Shown in pieces: positions 1-10,332 of a stretch of DNA of 64,000 nucleotides. Position 1 is the stretch's first letter. The number at the start of each line of letters is the position of its first letter. Below the pieces are notes generated by a model. That model did no database searches. It had not been told where the DNA came from and saw only the letters and a program-made list of their open reading frames with translations. A program made the position numbers and the translations under genes. The DNA is from Streptomyces griseocarneus (GTDB lineage: Bacteria; Actinomycetota; Actinomycetes; Streptomycetales; Streptomycetaceae). The stretch spans positions 930,001 through 994,000 of the forward strand of contig PENC01000002.1 in NCBI GenBank assembly GCA_003674045.1, given 5' to 3'.

Positions 1-71
1 TCCTCGCGCTGCTGCTGACCGCGACCTTCATCTCCGTCCCCGTCGGCGTCATGACCGGAGTGGTGAGCTGA
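1..71 (+). CDS. sdhC: Succinate dehydrogenase cytochrome b subunit, C-terminal end (partial)
   Basis: Only the last 22 codons and the TGA stop lie in the window. The visible peptide is a hydrophobic helix ending in [12 protein letters not shown], which fits the last membrane segment of the B. subtilis-type cytochrome b558 subunit. That subunit anchors the flavoprotein and iron-sulfur subunits in the membrane and passes electrons to the quinone. The stop lies one base before the sdhA start, so the three genes form one operon. The identification rests mainly on this context because so little of the protein is visible. Confidence 0.75.
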   Translation, partial: LALLLTATFISVPVGVMTGVVS

Positions 72-72
72 C

Positions 73-2015
<1,943 letters not shown>

Positions 2016-2019
<4 letters not shown>

Positions 2020-2765
2020 AGCTCACCCTGCGCGTCTGGCGGCAGAAGAACGCCGACGCCCCCGGCGCCATGGCCACGTACGAGGTCGACGGCATCTCCC
2101 AGGACATGTCCTTCCTGGAGATGCTCGACACCCTCAACGAGAAGCTCATCGTGGAGGGCGACGAACCGGTCGCCTTCGACCACGACTGCCGCGAGGGCAT
2201 CTGCGGCGCGTGCAGCCTGGTCATCAACGGCGACCCGCACGGGCCCGAGCGCACCACCACGTGCCAGCTCCACATGCGGACCTTCGAGGACGGCGACACC
2301 ATCGACATCGAGCCGTGGCGCGCCACGGCCTTCCCGGTGATCAGGGACCTCGTCGTGGACCGGTCCGCGTTCGACCGGATCATCCAGTCCGGCGGCTACG
2401 TCAGCGCCCCGACCGGTTCCGCGCCCGAGGCGCACGCGACGCCCGTGCCCAAGGCGGACGCCGACTACGCCTTCGAGCACGCCGAGTGCATCGGCTGCGG
2501 CGCGTGCGTGGCGGCCTGCCCCAACGGCTCCGCGATGCTCTTCACGTCCGCGAAGATCAACCACCTGAACGTGCTGCCGCAGGGCGCGCCCGAGCGGGAG
2601 TCCCGCGTCCTCGACATGGTCGCCACCATGGACGAGGAGGGCTTCGGCGGCTGCACCCTCACCGGCGAGTGCGCCACGGCGTGCCCGAAGGGCATTCCGC
2701 TGCCGTCCATCGCGGCGATGAACAAGGAGTGGCTGCGGGCCGCCCGGAGGGCGGGGCGGCGGTAG
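2016..2765 (+). CDS. sdhB: Succinate dehydrogenase/fumarate reductase iron-sulfur subunit
   Basis: This 249-residue subunit carries electrons from the flavin to the membrane cytochrome through three Fe-S clusters. The N-terminal ferredoxin domain has CREGICGAC plus a later Cys (TTTCQLHM), for the [2Fe-2S] centre. The C-terminal domain has [14 protein letters not shown] and [10 protein letters not shown], for the [4Fe-4S] and [3Fe-4S] centres. The ATG overlaps the sdhA stop as ATGA. It is the last gene of the operon, because a strong hairpin with a T-run follows at 2823-2868. Confidence 0.95.
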
Positions 2766-2822
2766 CGCCCACGAGCTCGGTCGGGACATGCCGTCCGGCG
2801 GCTGCGGACCGTTTTCGGTTGC

Positions 2823-2868
2823 GCGCGCAGTTCCCCGCGCCCCTTCAGGGGCGCGGGGAACTGCGCGC
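2823..2868 (+). terminator. Perfect 21-bp stem terminator built from the dispersed GC repeat
   Basis: Two perfect 21-bp arms (2823-2843 and 2848-2868) flank a TTCA loop, and four T residues follow at 2869-2872. This is a classic intrinsic terminator for the sdh operon. Each arm is the core of the repeat family found at many other gene ends in this window (core GGGGCGCGGGGAACTGCGCG). The earliest possible start of the next gene is only eight bases away, so that gene needs another promoter or read-through. Confidence 0.85.
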
Positions 2869-2875
2869 TTTTGTT

Positions 2876-4690
2876 ATGTTCGTGGCTCTGGGGGTGCGTG
2901 TGACGGGTGAGGGCTGGGTGCGGGTGCCGGTCGGCCGGGACGCGGCGCGGTGGACGACCCGTGGGCGGGTCCGGCGCGTGCTGTTCGTCGTGCACAACGT
3001 CACGTCGGCGACCCGGCTGCTCGACGTCCTCCCGCTCTTCGACGACGACTTGCGCGTACAGGTCCTCGTCACGTGCACCGGATCGTCGCCCTTCCTGGCG
3101 GGCGTGCCGGAGCTGATGGCCGCGGCCGGCCGCCCCGTCCTCCCCTGGGAGCAGGCGAAGAGCATCTCGTTCGACCTTGTGGTCACGGCGAGCTACGGCG
3201 GTGAACTCCACACCCTTCAGGGCGATTTGGCCATATTGTCGCACGGCGTTGGCTACAATAAGAGGTTGGCGACACCGGACACCGGACACCGGACACCGGA
3301 CACCGGACACCGGGCGCTGTCGCGGCCCGCGCCCGTCTTCGGCCTCGCGCCCGAGTGGCTGCTGCACGACGGGAAGCCGCTCGCCACGGCCACCGTCCTC
3401 TCCCACCCCGAGCAGCTCGCCCGGTTGAAGGCCGCCTGCCCGGAGGCCGCCGCCACGGCGGTGCTCGCCGGTGACCCCTGTTTCGACCGCCTCCTGGCCG
3501 CGCTCCCCCACCGCGACCGCTTCCGCCGGGCCCTCGGAGTGGCCGAGGGACAGCGGCTGGTCGTGGTCAACTCGACCTGGTCCGGCGGCTCCCTCTTCGG
3601 CGACGGCGACGAGGAGGGCGACCTGCTGCCGTCCCTGCTCCCCCGGCTCGCGGCCGAGCTGCCCGCCGACGAGTACCGCACGGCCGCCGTCCTCCATCCC
3701 AACATCTGGCACGGTCACGGCCCCGGCCAGGTCCGCGCCTGGCTGGACCGCGCGCACCGGGCGGGCCTGATCCTCGTACCGCCGCTGGAGGGCTGGCGGC
3801 AGGCACTGATCGCGGCCGACTGCGTCCTGGGCGACCACGGCTCGGTGACCTTCTACGCCGCGGCCATCGGCAGGCCCGTCCTCCTCGGGGCCTTCCCGGA
3901 AGGGGCGCTCGACCCGGACTCGCCCGTGGCCGCCCTGGGCCGTACCGCGCCGCGGCTGCGGCCGTACGACGGGCTGCGCGCCCAGCTCGACCGGGTCGTC
4001 GAGGAACACGACCCCGACCGCTACCGCGCGCTCGCCGCACAGGTCAGCTCGGACCCCGGCCGGTCGGCGGAGCTGCTGCGCCGCGCCTTCCACGGAATCC
4101 TCGGCCTCCCCGAGCCCGCGGACCGCCCGGCGTCGCTCACCCCTCTCCCCCTGCCCGCGTACGAACCGGCCGAGCGCACCGCGCCCCTGCGCGTCCTGAC
4201 CAGGCTGCTCGGCGCCGGGCCGCCGGAGATCGCCGTCGTACGGCGGGCGGCGTCCGCCGGGGAGGAGGAGCAGGAGGACGACGACATCGGCTGGTACGCC
4301 CACACCACCGTGCACGAGGACACGCGCGACCCGTCACGGCTGCGGATCGCCGACGTGATCGTGCGGTACGGCGCCGCGGACGACCCGCGCGTCGGACCGC
4401 CCACCGCCTGGACCGCGGACGTCCTGGCCCGGCACCCGGGCTGCTCCCTGGCGGCCTATGTGACCGGCCCCGACTCGTGCACGGTACGGGCACGGGACGG
4501 CGAGCCCCTGCGGCTGTCGGCGGCGCCGGGGCCGTACGGGCGGCCCGACCTGTGCGATCCGGCGGCGTACGCGTCCGCGTTGCACGCGTGGCTGGCCGCG
4601 GGTAAGTCGGTGGCCGAAGCCGCTGCCTCCGGCATGACCGTGACCACGGGTACGGTGCAGCACCGGGTGAGCGTCGAGGCCGCCTACTAG
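2876..4690 (+). CDS. GT-B-fold glycosyl/glycerophosphotransferase-like protein with heptanucleotide repeat
   Basis: From ATG 2876 the protein has 604 residues; in-frame GTG codons at 2894 and 2900 are equally possible starts, and none has a clear ribosome site. The N-terminal half (RVLFVVHNVTSATRLLDVL) looks like the acceptor domain of a GT-B fold. The C-terminal half has LHPNIWHGHG and GDHGSVTFYAAAIGRPVLL, resembling the donor-site region of CDP-glycerol glycerophosphotransferases. I have not seen a characterised member. Six tandem 7-bp units lie in the frame at about residues 132-146, right after the HGVGYNK motif, so changes in copy number would usually break the frame. It has no signal peptide. 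It is monocistronic between two hairpins and convergent with the gene at 4773. Confidence 0.7.
   Translation: MFVALGVRVTGEGWVRVPVGRDAARWTTRGRVRRVLFVVHNVTSATRLLDVLPLFDDDLRVQVLVTCTGSSPFLAGVPELMAAAGRPVLPWEQAKSISFDLVVTASYGGELHTLQGDLAILSHGVGYNKRLATPDTGHRTPDTGHRALSRPAPVFGLAPEWLLHDGKPLATATVLSHPEQLARLKAACPEAAATAVLAGDPCFDRLLAALPHRDRFRRALGVAEGQRLVVVNSTWSGGSLFGDGDEEGDLLPSLLPRLAAELPADEYRTAAVLHPNIWHGHGPGQVRAWLDRAHRAGLILVPPLEGWRQALIAADCVLGDHGSVTFYAAAIGRPVLLGAFPEGALDPDSPVAALGRTAPRLRPYDGLRAQLDRVVEEHDPDRYRALAAQVSSDPGRSAELLRRAFHGILGLPEPADRPASLTPLPLPAYEPAERTAPLRVLTRLLGAGPPEIAVVRRAASAGEEEQEDDDIGWYAHTTVHEDTRDPSRLRIADVIVRYGAADDPRVGPPTAWTADVLARHPGCSLAAYVTGPDSCTVRARDGEPLRLSAAPGPYGRPDLCDPAAYASALHAWLAAGKSVAEAAASGMTVTTGTVQHRVSVEAAY
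3271..3312 (+). repeat. Six perfect tandem copies of GACACCG inside a coding region
   Basis: Units start at 3271, 3278, 3285, 3292, 3299 and 3306, all identical, giving 42 bp (14 codons). Six copies keep the frame open. Gain or loss of one or two copies would shift it, and only a change of three copies would restore it. The encoded peptide is a TPDTGHR-type repeat with no counterpart elsewhere in the protein. Confidence 0.9.
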
Positions 4691-4771
4691 CTCGGCGAGA
4701 CCTGCCGTCGGGCGACTACAGGTTGTCCATGGCTGGTCGCGCAGTCGCCGACGTACCGCACCCGCCGAGCT
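4689..4771. terminator. Nested inverted repeats between convergent genes
   Basis: An outer 9-bp inverted repeat (AGCTCGGCG at 4689-4697, complement at 4763-4771) encloses an inner 7-bp one (GGCGACT at 4711-4717, AGTCGCC at 4743-4749). It fills the gap between two converging genes, and the outer arm overlaps the stop of the upstream gene. It may act as a bidirectional terminator. There is no T-run, so this is an inference from position and symmetry. Confidence 0.4.
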
Positions 4772-4772
4772 C

Positions 4773-7106
4773 CTAAGCGCCTCTACCCGACAACCGCGCG
4801 CCCATCCGCGCCGTACCCCCTTCGTCCCCCGCCTTGCCGTACAGCGAGCGCGCCAAGCGCAGGAAGTGGAGCTCGCCCGCGCGGTCGCCCAAGCCCGCGG
4901 AACAGTCCGCCCGCAGCTCCGCCGTGTAGGCGAGCTGGAGCTCGGCGCCCTCGCGGCGCATGGTGGTGAGGGCCTGGTCGAGCGGCGCGCACGCCGCCTC
5001 GGGGTCACCGGAGTCGAGCAGGGTCTCGCCCAGGCTCATCCGGACGCGACCCGCGTTGTACGCGTCCCCCAGCTCCTCGAAACAGGCGAGTGCGCGGCCG
5101 AGTTGCTCCACCGCGTCGGTGAAGAGCCGTCTGCCGCGGAGGGCCCGTCCGAGGTGGTGCTCCAGCAGGGCGAGGGCGCGCGGCACGTCCTGCGCGCCCT
5201 CGTCGTCCGGGCCGATCGCGCGGAGGATCAGCCGCGCGTGCCGGAAGTGTTCCTCGGCGTCCTCGTAGCGCCACTGCCGCAGGCACAGCAGGCCGAGCGC
5301 CTCGGTGGCGCTGGCACGGCCCCGGTGGTGCCCCGCGAGGCGGTCGGCCTCCGCGGCGGCGGTCAACTCCCGCTCCGCGTCGGCGAACCGGCGCAGCCCC
5401 ATGAAGGCGAAGGCGAGCTGGGTGCGCATCCGGCCCTCGGCACGCCGGTCGCCGAGCCGGACGGCGGCGGCGACTCCCCGCAGGTGGGTGTCCACCCACT
5501 GCTCGTGGAAGCCCAGGCGCAGATGGAAGCCCCACATGGCCTCGCACAGCTGCCAGACGAGGTCGTCCCAGCCGTGCGCGTCGGCCGCGCGGACGGCCTC
5601 GGCGAGCCCCTCGCGTTCACGGCGCAGCGCGTCGACGGCGGCGGCGCCGTCGCCGGGCCGCGGGGCGAGCCGGGTGAAGGCGGGGCCCAGGCGCCAGCGG
5701 AGGGGGATGACGGCCTTGTCGGCGGCCGCGGCGAAGGCCATGTACCACTCGACCGTGCGCCGGACGGCCTCCCGCGTGCCCGTACGGCCGTCCTCCACCC
5801 GCGCCTGCCGCTCGGCGTGGCGGCGTACGAGGTCGTGGAAGCGGTAGCGCTCGTCGGCGACCTGTTCCAGCAGCCGCGCGGCGGCGAGTCCGGCGAGCAG
5901 GCGGCGGGCCTCGTCCTCACCGGTACCGGCGACGGCGGCGGCGACGCCCACGGGGACAGAGGGCCAGGGCCACGCCGCGAGCAGTCTGCAGAGGCGGGCG
6001 GCGTCGGGCGCGAGGGCCCGGTAGGCGACGTCGGCGGCGAGGTACGCGGGGTCGGTGGTGCCCGTACCGCCCGGCTCCAGGGTGGCGAACTCGCGCTCCA
6101 GGGCCGCCCAGTCCACCTCGTCCTCACCGGCCACGCGCGCGCCCGCCCCGCACAGGGCGAGGGGCAGTCCTCCGCAGCGCGCCGCGACGGCCTCGGCGTA
6201 CGCGCGCTGCTCGCCGACCGGTTCGGGCCCCGCGATCCGGGTCAGGAGCAGCAGCGCGTCCTCGTCGCCCAGCGGCCCCAGCCGCAGCACACGGGCGCCC
6301 CTGCCGACGAGTGCGGGGAGCGCGTGGCGGCTGGTGACGAGGGTGAGCGAGCCGGGCGCGGCGGTGACCAGCCGGTCGGCCCAGCCGGCCGGGCCGACGT
6401 TGTCGAGGACGACCACGAGGCGCAGGCCGGCGGTGCGGTCGCGGTAGAGGTCGAGCTGGCCCTGCTCGTCGGGCGGCACCCGGTCGGGCGGCACGCCGAG
6501 GGCGTGCAGGAAGCGGACGAGCACCCCGGAGAGCGTGACGGCCCGCTCCGGGTCCTCGCCGTCGAGGTCGGCGTAGAGCTGGCCGTCCGGGAACCGGTCG
6601 GCGAAGGCGCGGGCGAAGTGCACGGCCGTGGCCGATTTGCCCACGCCGCCGGGGCCGGTGAGCACCACGACGCGCGGGGCACCGTCGGCGGCCGCGTCCG
6701 GGACGTCGAGCAGGGCCGTGAGGGCCTGCCGTTCGGGCTCGCGGTCGGTGAAGACGGCGGTGCCGGGCGGGAGGAGACGGGGGCGCGCCGCCGTGGTGGC
6801 GAGGGCGGGGGCGGTCGCGCGCAGCAGTTCGGCCTCGCGGAGCCACGTGGTGAACTCGCGGGCGAACTCCGGGTCGTCCGCGGCCTCGTCGACCAGCGCG
6901 GCCGCGAGAGCGCGGCGGGCCTCGGGGTCGGAGGGGACCACGGGCGGGGCACCGGCGCGGCCTCGGCCGCGCATCCTGCGGGTCAGCGACGCCAGGCGCT
7001 CCGCCATCCGCCGGCCGGCCTCGCCCGCCGCGCCGGACACCGCGTCGGAGGTGACCGAGCCCACGGCGGGCAGCACCACGGCCATCGTGATCGTGAACGG
7101 ATCCAT
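4773..7106 (-). CDS. STAND-type NTPase with TPR repeats (NB-ARC-like)
   Basis: This 777-residue protein looks like a signal-transduction ATPase of the AfsR/SARP-associated type but has no DNA-binding or SARP domain. The P-loop GPGGVGKS is at residues 151-158, and a Walker B-like strand (LRLVVVLDNVG) follows at about 230. Next come ARC/winged-helix elements such as RYRFHDLVRRHAE, then tandem TPR helices from about residue 530 to the end. The first 30 residues (MDPFTITMAVVLPAVGSVTSDAV) are hydrophobic and could form a helix or membrane contact. ATG 7106 is preferred over an upstream in-frame start at 7139 because MDPF begins the conserved-looking segment. The gene stands alone. The effector output is not visible, and the N-terminal 100 residues are the only candidate. 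Confidence 0.75.
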   Translation of the reverse strand: MDPFTITMAVVLPAVGSVTSDAVSGAAGEAGRRMAERLASLTRRMRGRGRAGAPPVVPSDPEARRALAAALVDEAADDPEFAREFTTWLREAELLRATAPALATTAARPRLLPPGTAVFTDREPERQALTALLDVPDAAADGAPRVVVLTGPGGVGKSATAVHFARAFADRFPDGQLYADLDGEDPERAVTLSGVLVRFLHALGVPPDRVPPDEQGQLDLYRDRTAGLRLVVVLDNVGPAGWADRLVTAAPGSLTLVTSRHALPALVGRGARVLRLGPLGDEDALLLLTRIAGPEPVGEQRAYAEAVAARCGGLPLALCGAGARVAGEDEVDWAALEREFATLEPGGTGTTDPAYLAADVAYRALAPDAARLCRLLAAWPWPSVPVGVAAAVAGTGEDEARRLLAGLAAARLLEQVADERYRFHDLVRRHAERQARVEDGRTGTREAVRRTVEWYMAFAAAADKAVIPLRWRLGPAFTRLAPRPGDGAAAVDALRREREGLAEAVRAADAHGWDDLVWQLCEAMWGFHLRLGFHEQWVDTHLRGVAAAVRLGDRRAEGRMRTQLAFAFMGLRRFADAERELTAAAEADRLAGHHRGRASATEALGLLCLRQWRYEDAEEHFRHARLILRAIGPDDEGAQDVPRALALLEHHLGRALRGRRLFTDAVEQLGRALACFEELGDAYNAGRVRMSLGETLLDSGDPEAACAPLDQALTTMRREGAELQLAYTAELRADCSAGLGDRAGELHFLRLARSLYGKAGDEGGTARMGARLSGRGA

Positions 7107-7206
7107 CAGTGCCCTCCCCCTGCTCCCCGGTCCGCTCACGCTATCGGGAAGATCCCGCAGGGGGTACGGGTTCCGGCCGCCGGTACGGGCGGCCCGTACG
7201 GGCGGC

Positions 7207-7238
7207 CGGGGCCCCGTACCGGGGCACGGGGCCCCGGC
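7207..7238 (-). terminator. 12-bp stem hairpin downstream of the chaplin gene
   Basis: The arms CCGGGGCCCCGT (7207-7218) and ACGGGGCCCCGG (7227-7238) are perfectly complementary with an 8-base loop. The hairpin sits between the chaplin stop (7270) and the next gene's start (7106), both on the minus strand. Its position suggests it ends the abundant chaplin transcript. There is no U-run, as is common for Streptomyces hairpin terminators. Confidence 0.5.
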
Positions 7239-7269
7239 ACGGGATCACGCCTCGCGGCGCGGGGCGGAA

Positions 7270-7539
7270 CTACCAGTGCCCGCCGCCGCCGTGCACCGAG
7301 CTGTTGACGCAGGTGTTGCCGGACGCGCCGTTCAGCAGACCGATGATGTCGATGCTGTTGCCGCACAGGTTGATCGGCACGTGCAGCGGAATCTGGATGA
7401 CGTCGCCGGAGATGATGCCGGGCGAGTGGGCGGCCACGCCGCGCGCGTCGGAGTCGGCCACGGCCACCCCGCTGGTGAGACCGGCGATCGCGGCGCCGAA
7501 GGTGGCGGTGAGGATCGCGGACTTGACGATTCGTGACAT
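7270..7539 (-). CDS. Short chaplin (hydrophobic aerial-hypha surface protein)
   Basis: This 89-residue secreted protein assembles into amyloid-like films that lower surface tension and coat aerial hyphae. A signal peptide (MSRIVKSAILTATFGAAIAG to about AVA) precedes one chaplin domain containing GVAAHSPGIISGDVIQIP, NLCGNSIDIIG and GNTC, with the two conserved cysteines of short chaplins. There is no LAXTG sorting signal, so it is of the ChpD-H kind. Unusually the domain is followed by ten more residues ending in a Gly-rich stretch and Trp (VHGGGGHW). ATG 7539 is chosen because it begins the signal peptide; an upstream in-frame start would add a charged tail. It is monocistronic. Confidence 0.92.
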   Translation of the reverse strand: MSRIVKSAILTATFGAAIAGLTSGVAVADSDARGVAAHSPGIISGDVIQIPLHVPINLCGNSIDIIGLLNGASGNTCVNSSVHGGGGHW

Positions 7540-7755
7540 TGCGGAGACACCTTTGTTCGGTCGTTCTCTGGGAGGCACCCGACCGGTGACAGCCGGGGTG
7601 AGGATCAACGGCCGATAGTGACAAAGGTTTCGTACATGGAGCGGACGGGTGACACCCGACCTCCAGTGGCCTATCGGGACATGTACGACATACGGCCGGA
7701 CGACTGAATCAGCCGTCCGGCCGCGTCGGCGTGCGCCCCGTCAGGAGCCGCGGGG

Positions 7756-8736
7756 TCATCCTTTCCCGGAAGAAGCCATCCGGACGGCGAACACCGTGAG
7801 CTCCTGCGACCACCCCGTCGCCAGCCTCGTGGAGGACGCGATCCGGGACGCCCGCTCGACCAGCTCGCGGATGTGGCGCTCGGCGATACCGCGCTCCTCG
7901 CGCTCCAGGAGGATCTCCCGGAGCAGCTCCGCGTCCCAGTCGTACTCCGGCCCGCCGTCGAGGAAGCCGCGCAGCCGCCAGGCGGCGTGCAGGGCACGCG
8001 CGTAGGCGTCGAAGGTGATGTCCAGGTCCGGCCGCCCGGCCAGGGCGCCGCCCAGCCGGAGCGGGTGCCGCACCGCGTACCAGCCCGCGGTGCAGCCCCG
8101 GTCGCATCCCGATATGCACCGCCCGGGCCAGGGGTCGTCGAGGTATTCGGCGGTCATCGCCTCGTGGGCGTACGTGCCGACCGCCCGTTCCAGGCGCAGT
8201 TCGTCCCACAGCCGCCAGGCGGCCGTGGGCAGCCGGGCCGTGAGCCGGTCGGCGAGGGAGTGGGCGAGGTCGCCCGCGAGCGTCGCGGTGGACTCGCCGA
8301 AGCGCCCCGCGTCGCCCGCCCAGCCGTTGCGCTCGTGCTCGGCGGCGCGGCTGATGTGGAGCGTGGGGATGCCGCGGCGCAGCGCGGCGTTGTCACGGAC
8401 GTCGCTGCGGATGAGGGTGCAGGTGTCGAGCAGTTCGAGCGCGGCCGCCGCGTCGACGGCGTGGGCCGACGGCGGGCCCTCCGGGTCGCCGCCCGCCGCG
8501 AGATAGCCGGTGAGCAGGATGACCGGGCGCACCCGGTCGACGCCCACCGCGACGAGCTCGGCGAGGGACTCGATCAGCCCGGCGCCCCGGGTGTCGGCGC
8601 TGCGCCAGCGCCGGTGCTCGTCGTTGAGGAGGCTCCGCAGACGTTCCTCGACGCGGTCGAGCATGCCGGCGCGCTGGAGTCGGGGGGCCACCTCCTGAGG
8701 CGCCGGCGAGCGCGGCAGCCTGGGTTGCGCTGTCAT
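7756..8736 (-). CDS. Polyprenyl synthetase family protein with degenerate aspartate motifs
   Basis: This 326-residue protein aligns by eye with trans-isoprenyl diphosphate synthases. The helix ELLDTCTLIRSDVRDNAALRRGIPT matches the first aspartate-rich region, and WYAVRHPLRLGGALAG matches the segment before the second. In active enzymes the first motif reads DDxxD; here it is SDVRD (residues 111-115), missing the first Asp. The second motif, normally RDDLLG, is RGFLDG (256-261), missing two. These Asp residues bind the magnesium ions that hold the diphosphates, so catalysis is doubtful. A CISGCDRGC cluster (about 207-215) is also unusual. It is divergent from the flavoprotein gene at 9076. It may be a pseudoenzyme or have a changed function. 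Confidence 0.75.
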   Translation of the reverse strand: MTAQPRLPRSPAPQEVAPRLQRAGMLDRVEERLRSLLNDEHRRWRSADTRGAGLIESLAELVAVGVDRVRPVILLTGYLAAGGDPEGPPSAHAVDAAAALELLDTCTLIRSDVRDNAALRRGIPTLHISRAAEHERNGWAGDAGRFGESTATLAGDLAHSLADRLTARLPTAAWRLWDELRLERAVGTYAHEAMTAEYLDDPWPGRCISGCDRGCTAGWYAVRHPLRLGGALAGRPDLDITFDAYARALHAAWRLRGFLDGGPEYDWDAELLREILLEREERGIAERHIRELVERASRIASSTRLATGWSQELTVFAVRMASSGKG

Positions 8737-9075
8737 CGTGTGCCTCCCTGGATCGGTTCCGGCCTGCCACGGACCGGAACCGGCGGGTGCCCCGCCGCAC
8801 CGGCGGAGCCTGACCGGCCAGAAGGCTTCCCACCGGAGCGCCCGGGAACCGGTGGTTTCCTGCCATACCGGAACGCGCCACCGGCCCGGATTCCGCCGGG
8901 CGTCCGCCGGGCGGGCCCGGTCGGCACCGGGTGTCCGGGTGGCTCATATTGGGCTGTTGCGCGATCCCGGGAGGGGCGGCATCGGGCCACGTACCCGGGC
9001 CGGGCCGTCTGTACAGCTCCCCCGGTCACCGCTAGAACGGTCGGGAGGGGCGCCCGGACGCGACGGGAGAGACCG
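8737..9075. promoter_or_regulatory. Divergent intergenic region, 339 bp, with inverted repeat
   Basis: No gene is visible. A 9-bp inverted repeat (CGGTTCCGG at 8754-8762 and CCGGAACCG at 8774-8782, 11-base spacer) lies just upstream of the minus-strand polyprenyl-synthase-like gene, where it could be an operator. A purine-rich ribosome site (GGGAGA, 9065-9070) precedes the plus-strand ATG at 9076. The promoters themselves could not be placed with confidence. Confidence 0.4.
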
Positions 9076-10332
9076 ATGCGCAGGATCGCGATTGTCGGCG
9101 CGGGACAGGCCGGGCTGCATCTGGCCCTCGGCCTCCGGGCACACGACTACGACGTCACCCTGCACGCGGCCCGCACGCCCGACGAGGTGCGCGGCGGCAC
9201 GGTGCTCTCCACCCAGGTGATGTACGGCCCCGCCCACGCCCTGGAGCGCGCGGCCGGGCTCGCCCTGTGGGAGGCGGAGACCCCGGCGATGACGTCGCTG
9301 CGCGTCACCCCCGCGGACCCGGCGGGCTCGCCCCGGCGCGGCTTCAGCAGCCTGTTCGACGAGCCCGCGCACTCCGTCGACCAGCGGGTGAAGACGGCAC
9401 GCTGGCTGGAGCTGTTCGAGGAGCGGGGCGGCCGCACCGCCTACGGCGCGGTCGGGCCGGAGCGGCTGGAACGGATCGCCGGGGCGCACGACCTGACGGT
9501 GGTCGCGTCCGGCCGCGGCCCACTGTCGGAGCTCTTCGGCCGGGACGAGCGGCACAGCCCGTACGACCGGCCGCAGCGGACCCTGGCCACCGTCTACGTG
9601 CATGGCGCGACGCCCCGGCCGGACGCGGACGGACCGCAGCTGCGCGCCACCTCCATGGGCGGCCAGGGCGAGTTCTTCGCCCTGGAGGGCACGACGCTCG
9701 ACGGGCCGTGCAGCATCCTGCTGTGGGAGGCCGTCCCCGGCGGGCCCCTCGACCGCTGGCAGGACCTGGCGAAAGCGCGGCCCTCCCCTTCCCCTGATGA
9801 CGCGCTCGGGCAGGGGCTCGACCTGCTGCGCACGCACGCCCCCTGGGAGTACGAGCTCTGCGCGGGCGCACGCCCCACGGACGCGGGCGCCGCCCTCGTC
9901 GGGGCCGTCACCCCGGTCGTACGGCACCCCGTCGCGCGGGTCGCCCCCGGCGTCCACGTGCTGGGCATGGCCGACGCGGTCGTCGTCAACGACCCGGTGA
10001 CCGGCCAGGGTGCCAACAGCGCGGCGCGGTGCGCCGACGGCTACCTCCGGGCGATCCTCGACCACGGCGAGAAGCCCTTCGACCGGACCTGGATGCTGCG
10101 GACTTTCGCGGCCTTCTGGGACCACGCGCGGCACGCGGTCTCCCTCACCAACCTCCTGCTCGGCCCCCCGCCCGAACATGTGCGGCAGGTCCTGGCCACG
10201 GCCGAGGAGCACCCGGAGGTGGCCCACCGCTACGCGAACGGCTTCGCCGATCCCGCGGGGTTCTGGGAGTGGCTGCTGGACGCGGAGCGCTGCGCGGCGT
10301 ATGTGACGGCGGTGACGGGGCGAGCCGTCTGA
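9076..10332 (+). CDS. Styrene-monooxygenase-like FAD-dependent oxidoreductase
   Basis: This 418-residue flavoprotein resembles the oxygenase component (StyA type) of two-component styrene monooxygenases. That family uses FADH2 supplied by a separate reductase to epoxidise or hydroxylate substrates. The N-terminal [17 protein letters not shown] is a Rossmann FAD motif. Later segments [17 protein letters not shown] and [17 protein letters not shown] fit the family's FAD-binding C-terminal GD-like region. No partner reductase (StyB) lies beside it, so electrons must come from elsewhere. ATG 9076 has GGGAGA six bases upstream. The natural substrate cannot be deduced. A repeat-rich 420-bp stretch follows it. 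Confidence 0.75.
   Translation: MRRIAIVGAGQAGLHLALGLRAHDYDVTLHAARTPDEVRGGTVLSTQVMYGPAHALERAAGLALWEAETPAMTSLRVTPADPAGSPRRGFSSLFDEPAHSVDQRVKTARWLELFEERGGRTAYGAVGPERLERIAGAHDLTVVASGRGPLSELFGRDERHSPYDRPQRTLATVYVHGATPRPDADGPQLRATSMGGQGEFFALEGTTLDGPCSILLWEAVPGGPLDRWQDLAKARPSPSPDDALGQGLDLLRTHAPWEYELCAGARPTDAGAALVGAVTPVVRHPVARVAPGVHVLGMADAVVVNDPVTGQGANSAARCADGYLRAILDHGEKPFDRTWMLRTFAAFWDHARHAVSLTNLLLGPPPEHVRQVLATAEEHPEVAHRYANGFADPAGFWEWLLDAERCAAYVTAVTGRAV

Noticed and set aside
3271..3312. CRISPR-like direct repeats
   Set aside because: The units are only 7 bp and contiguous without spacers, so this is a simple tandem repeat inside a gene.
7756..10332. A terpenoid biosynthetic gene cluster formed by the prenyl-synthase homologue and the monooxygenase
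   Set aside because: The synthase motifs are broken, no terpene cyclase or P450 lies nearby, and the two genes are only divergent neighbours.
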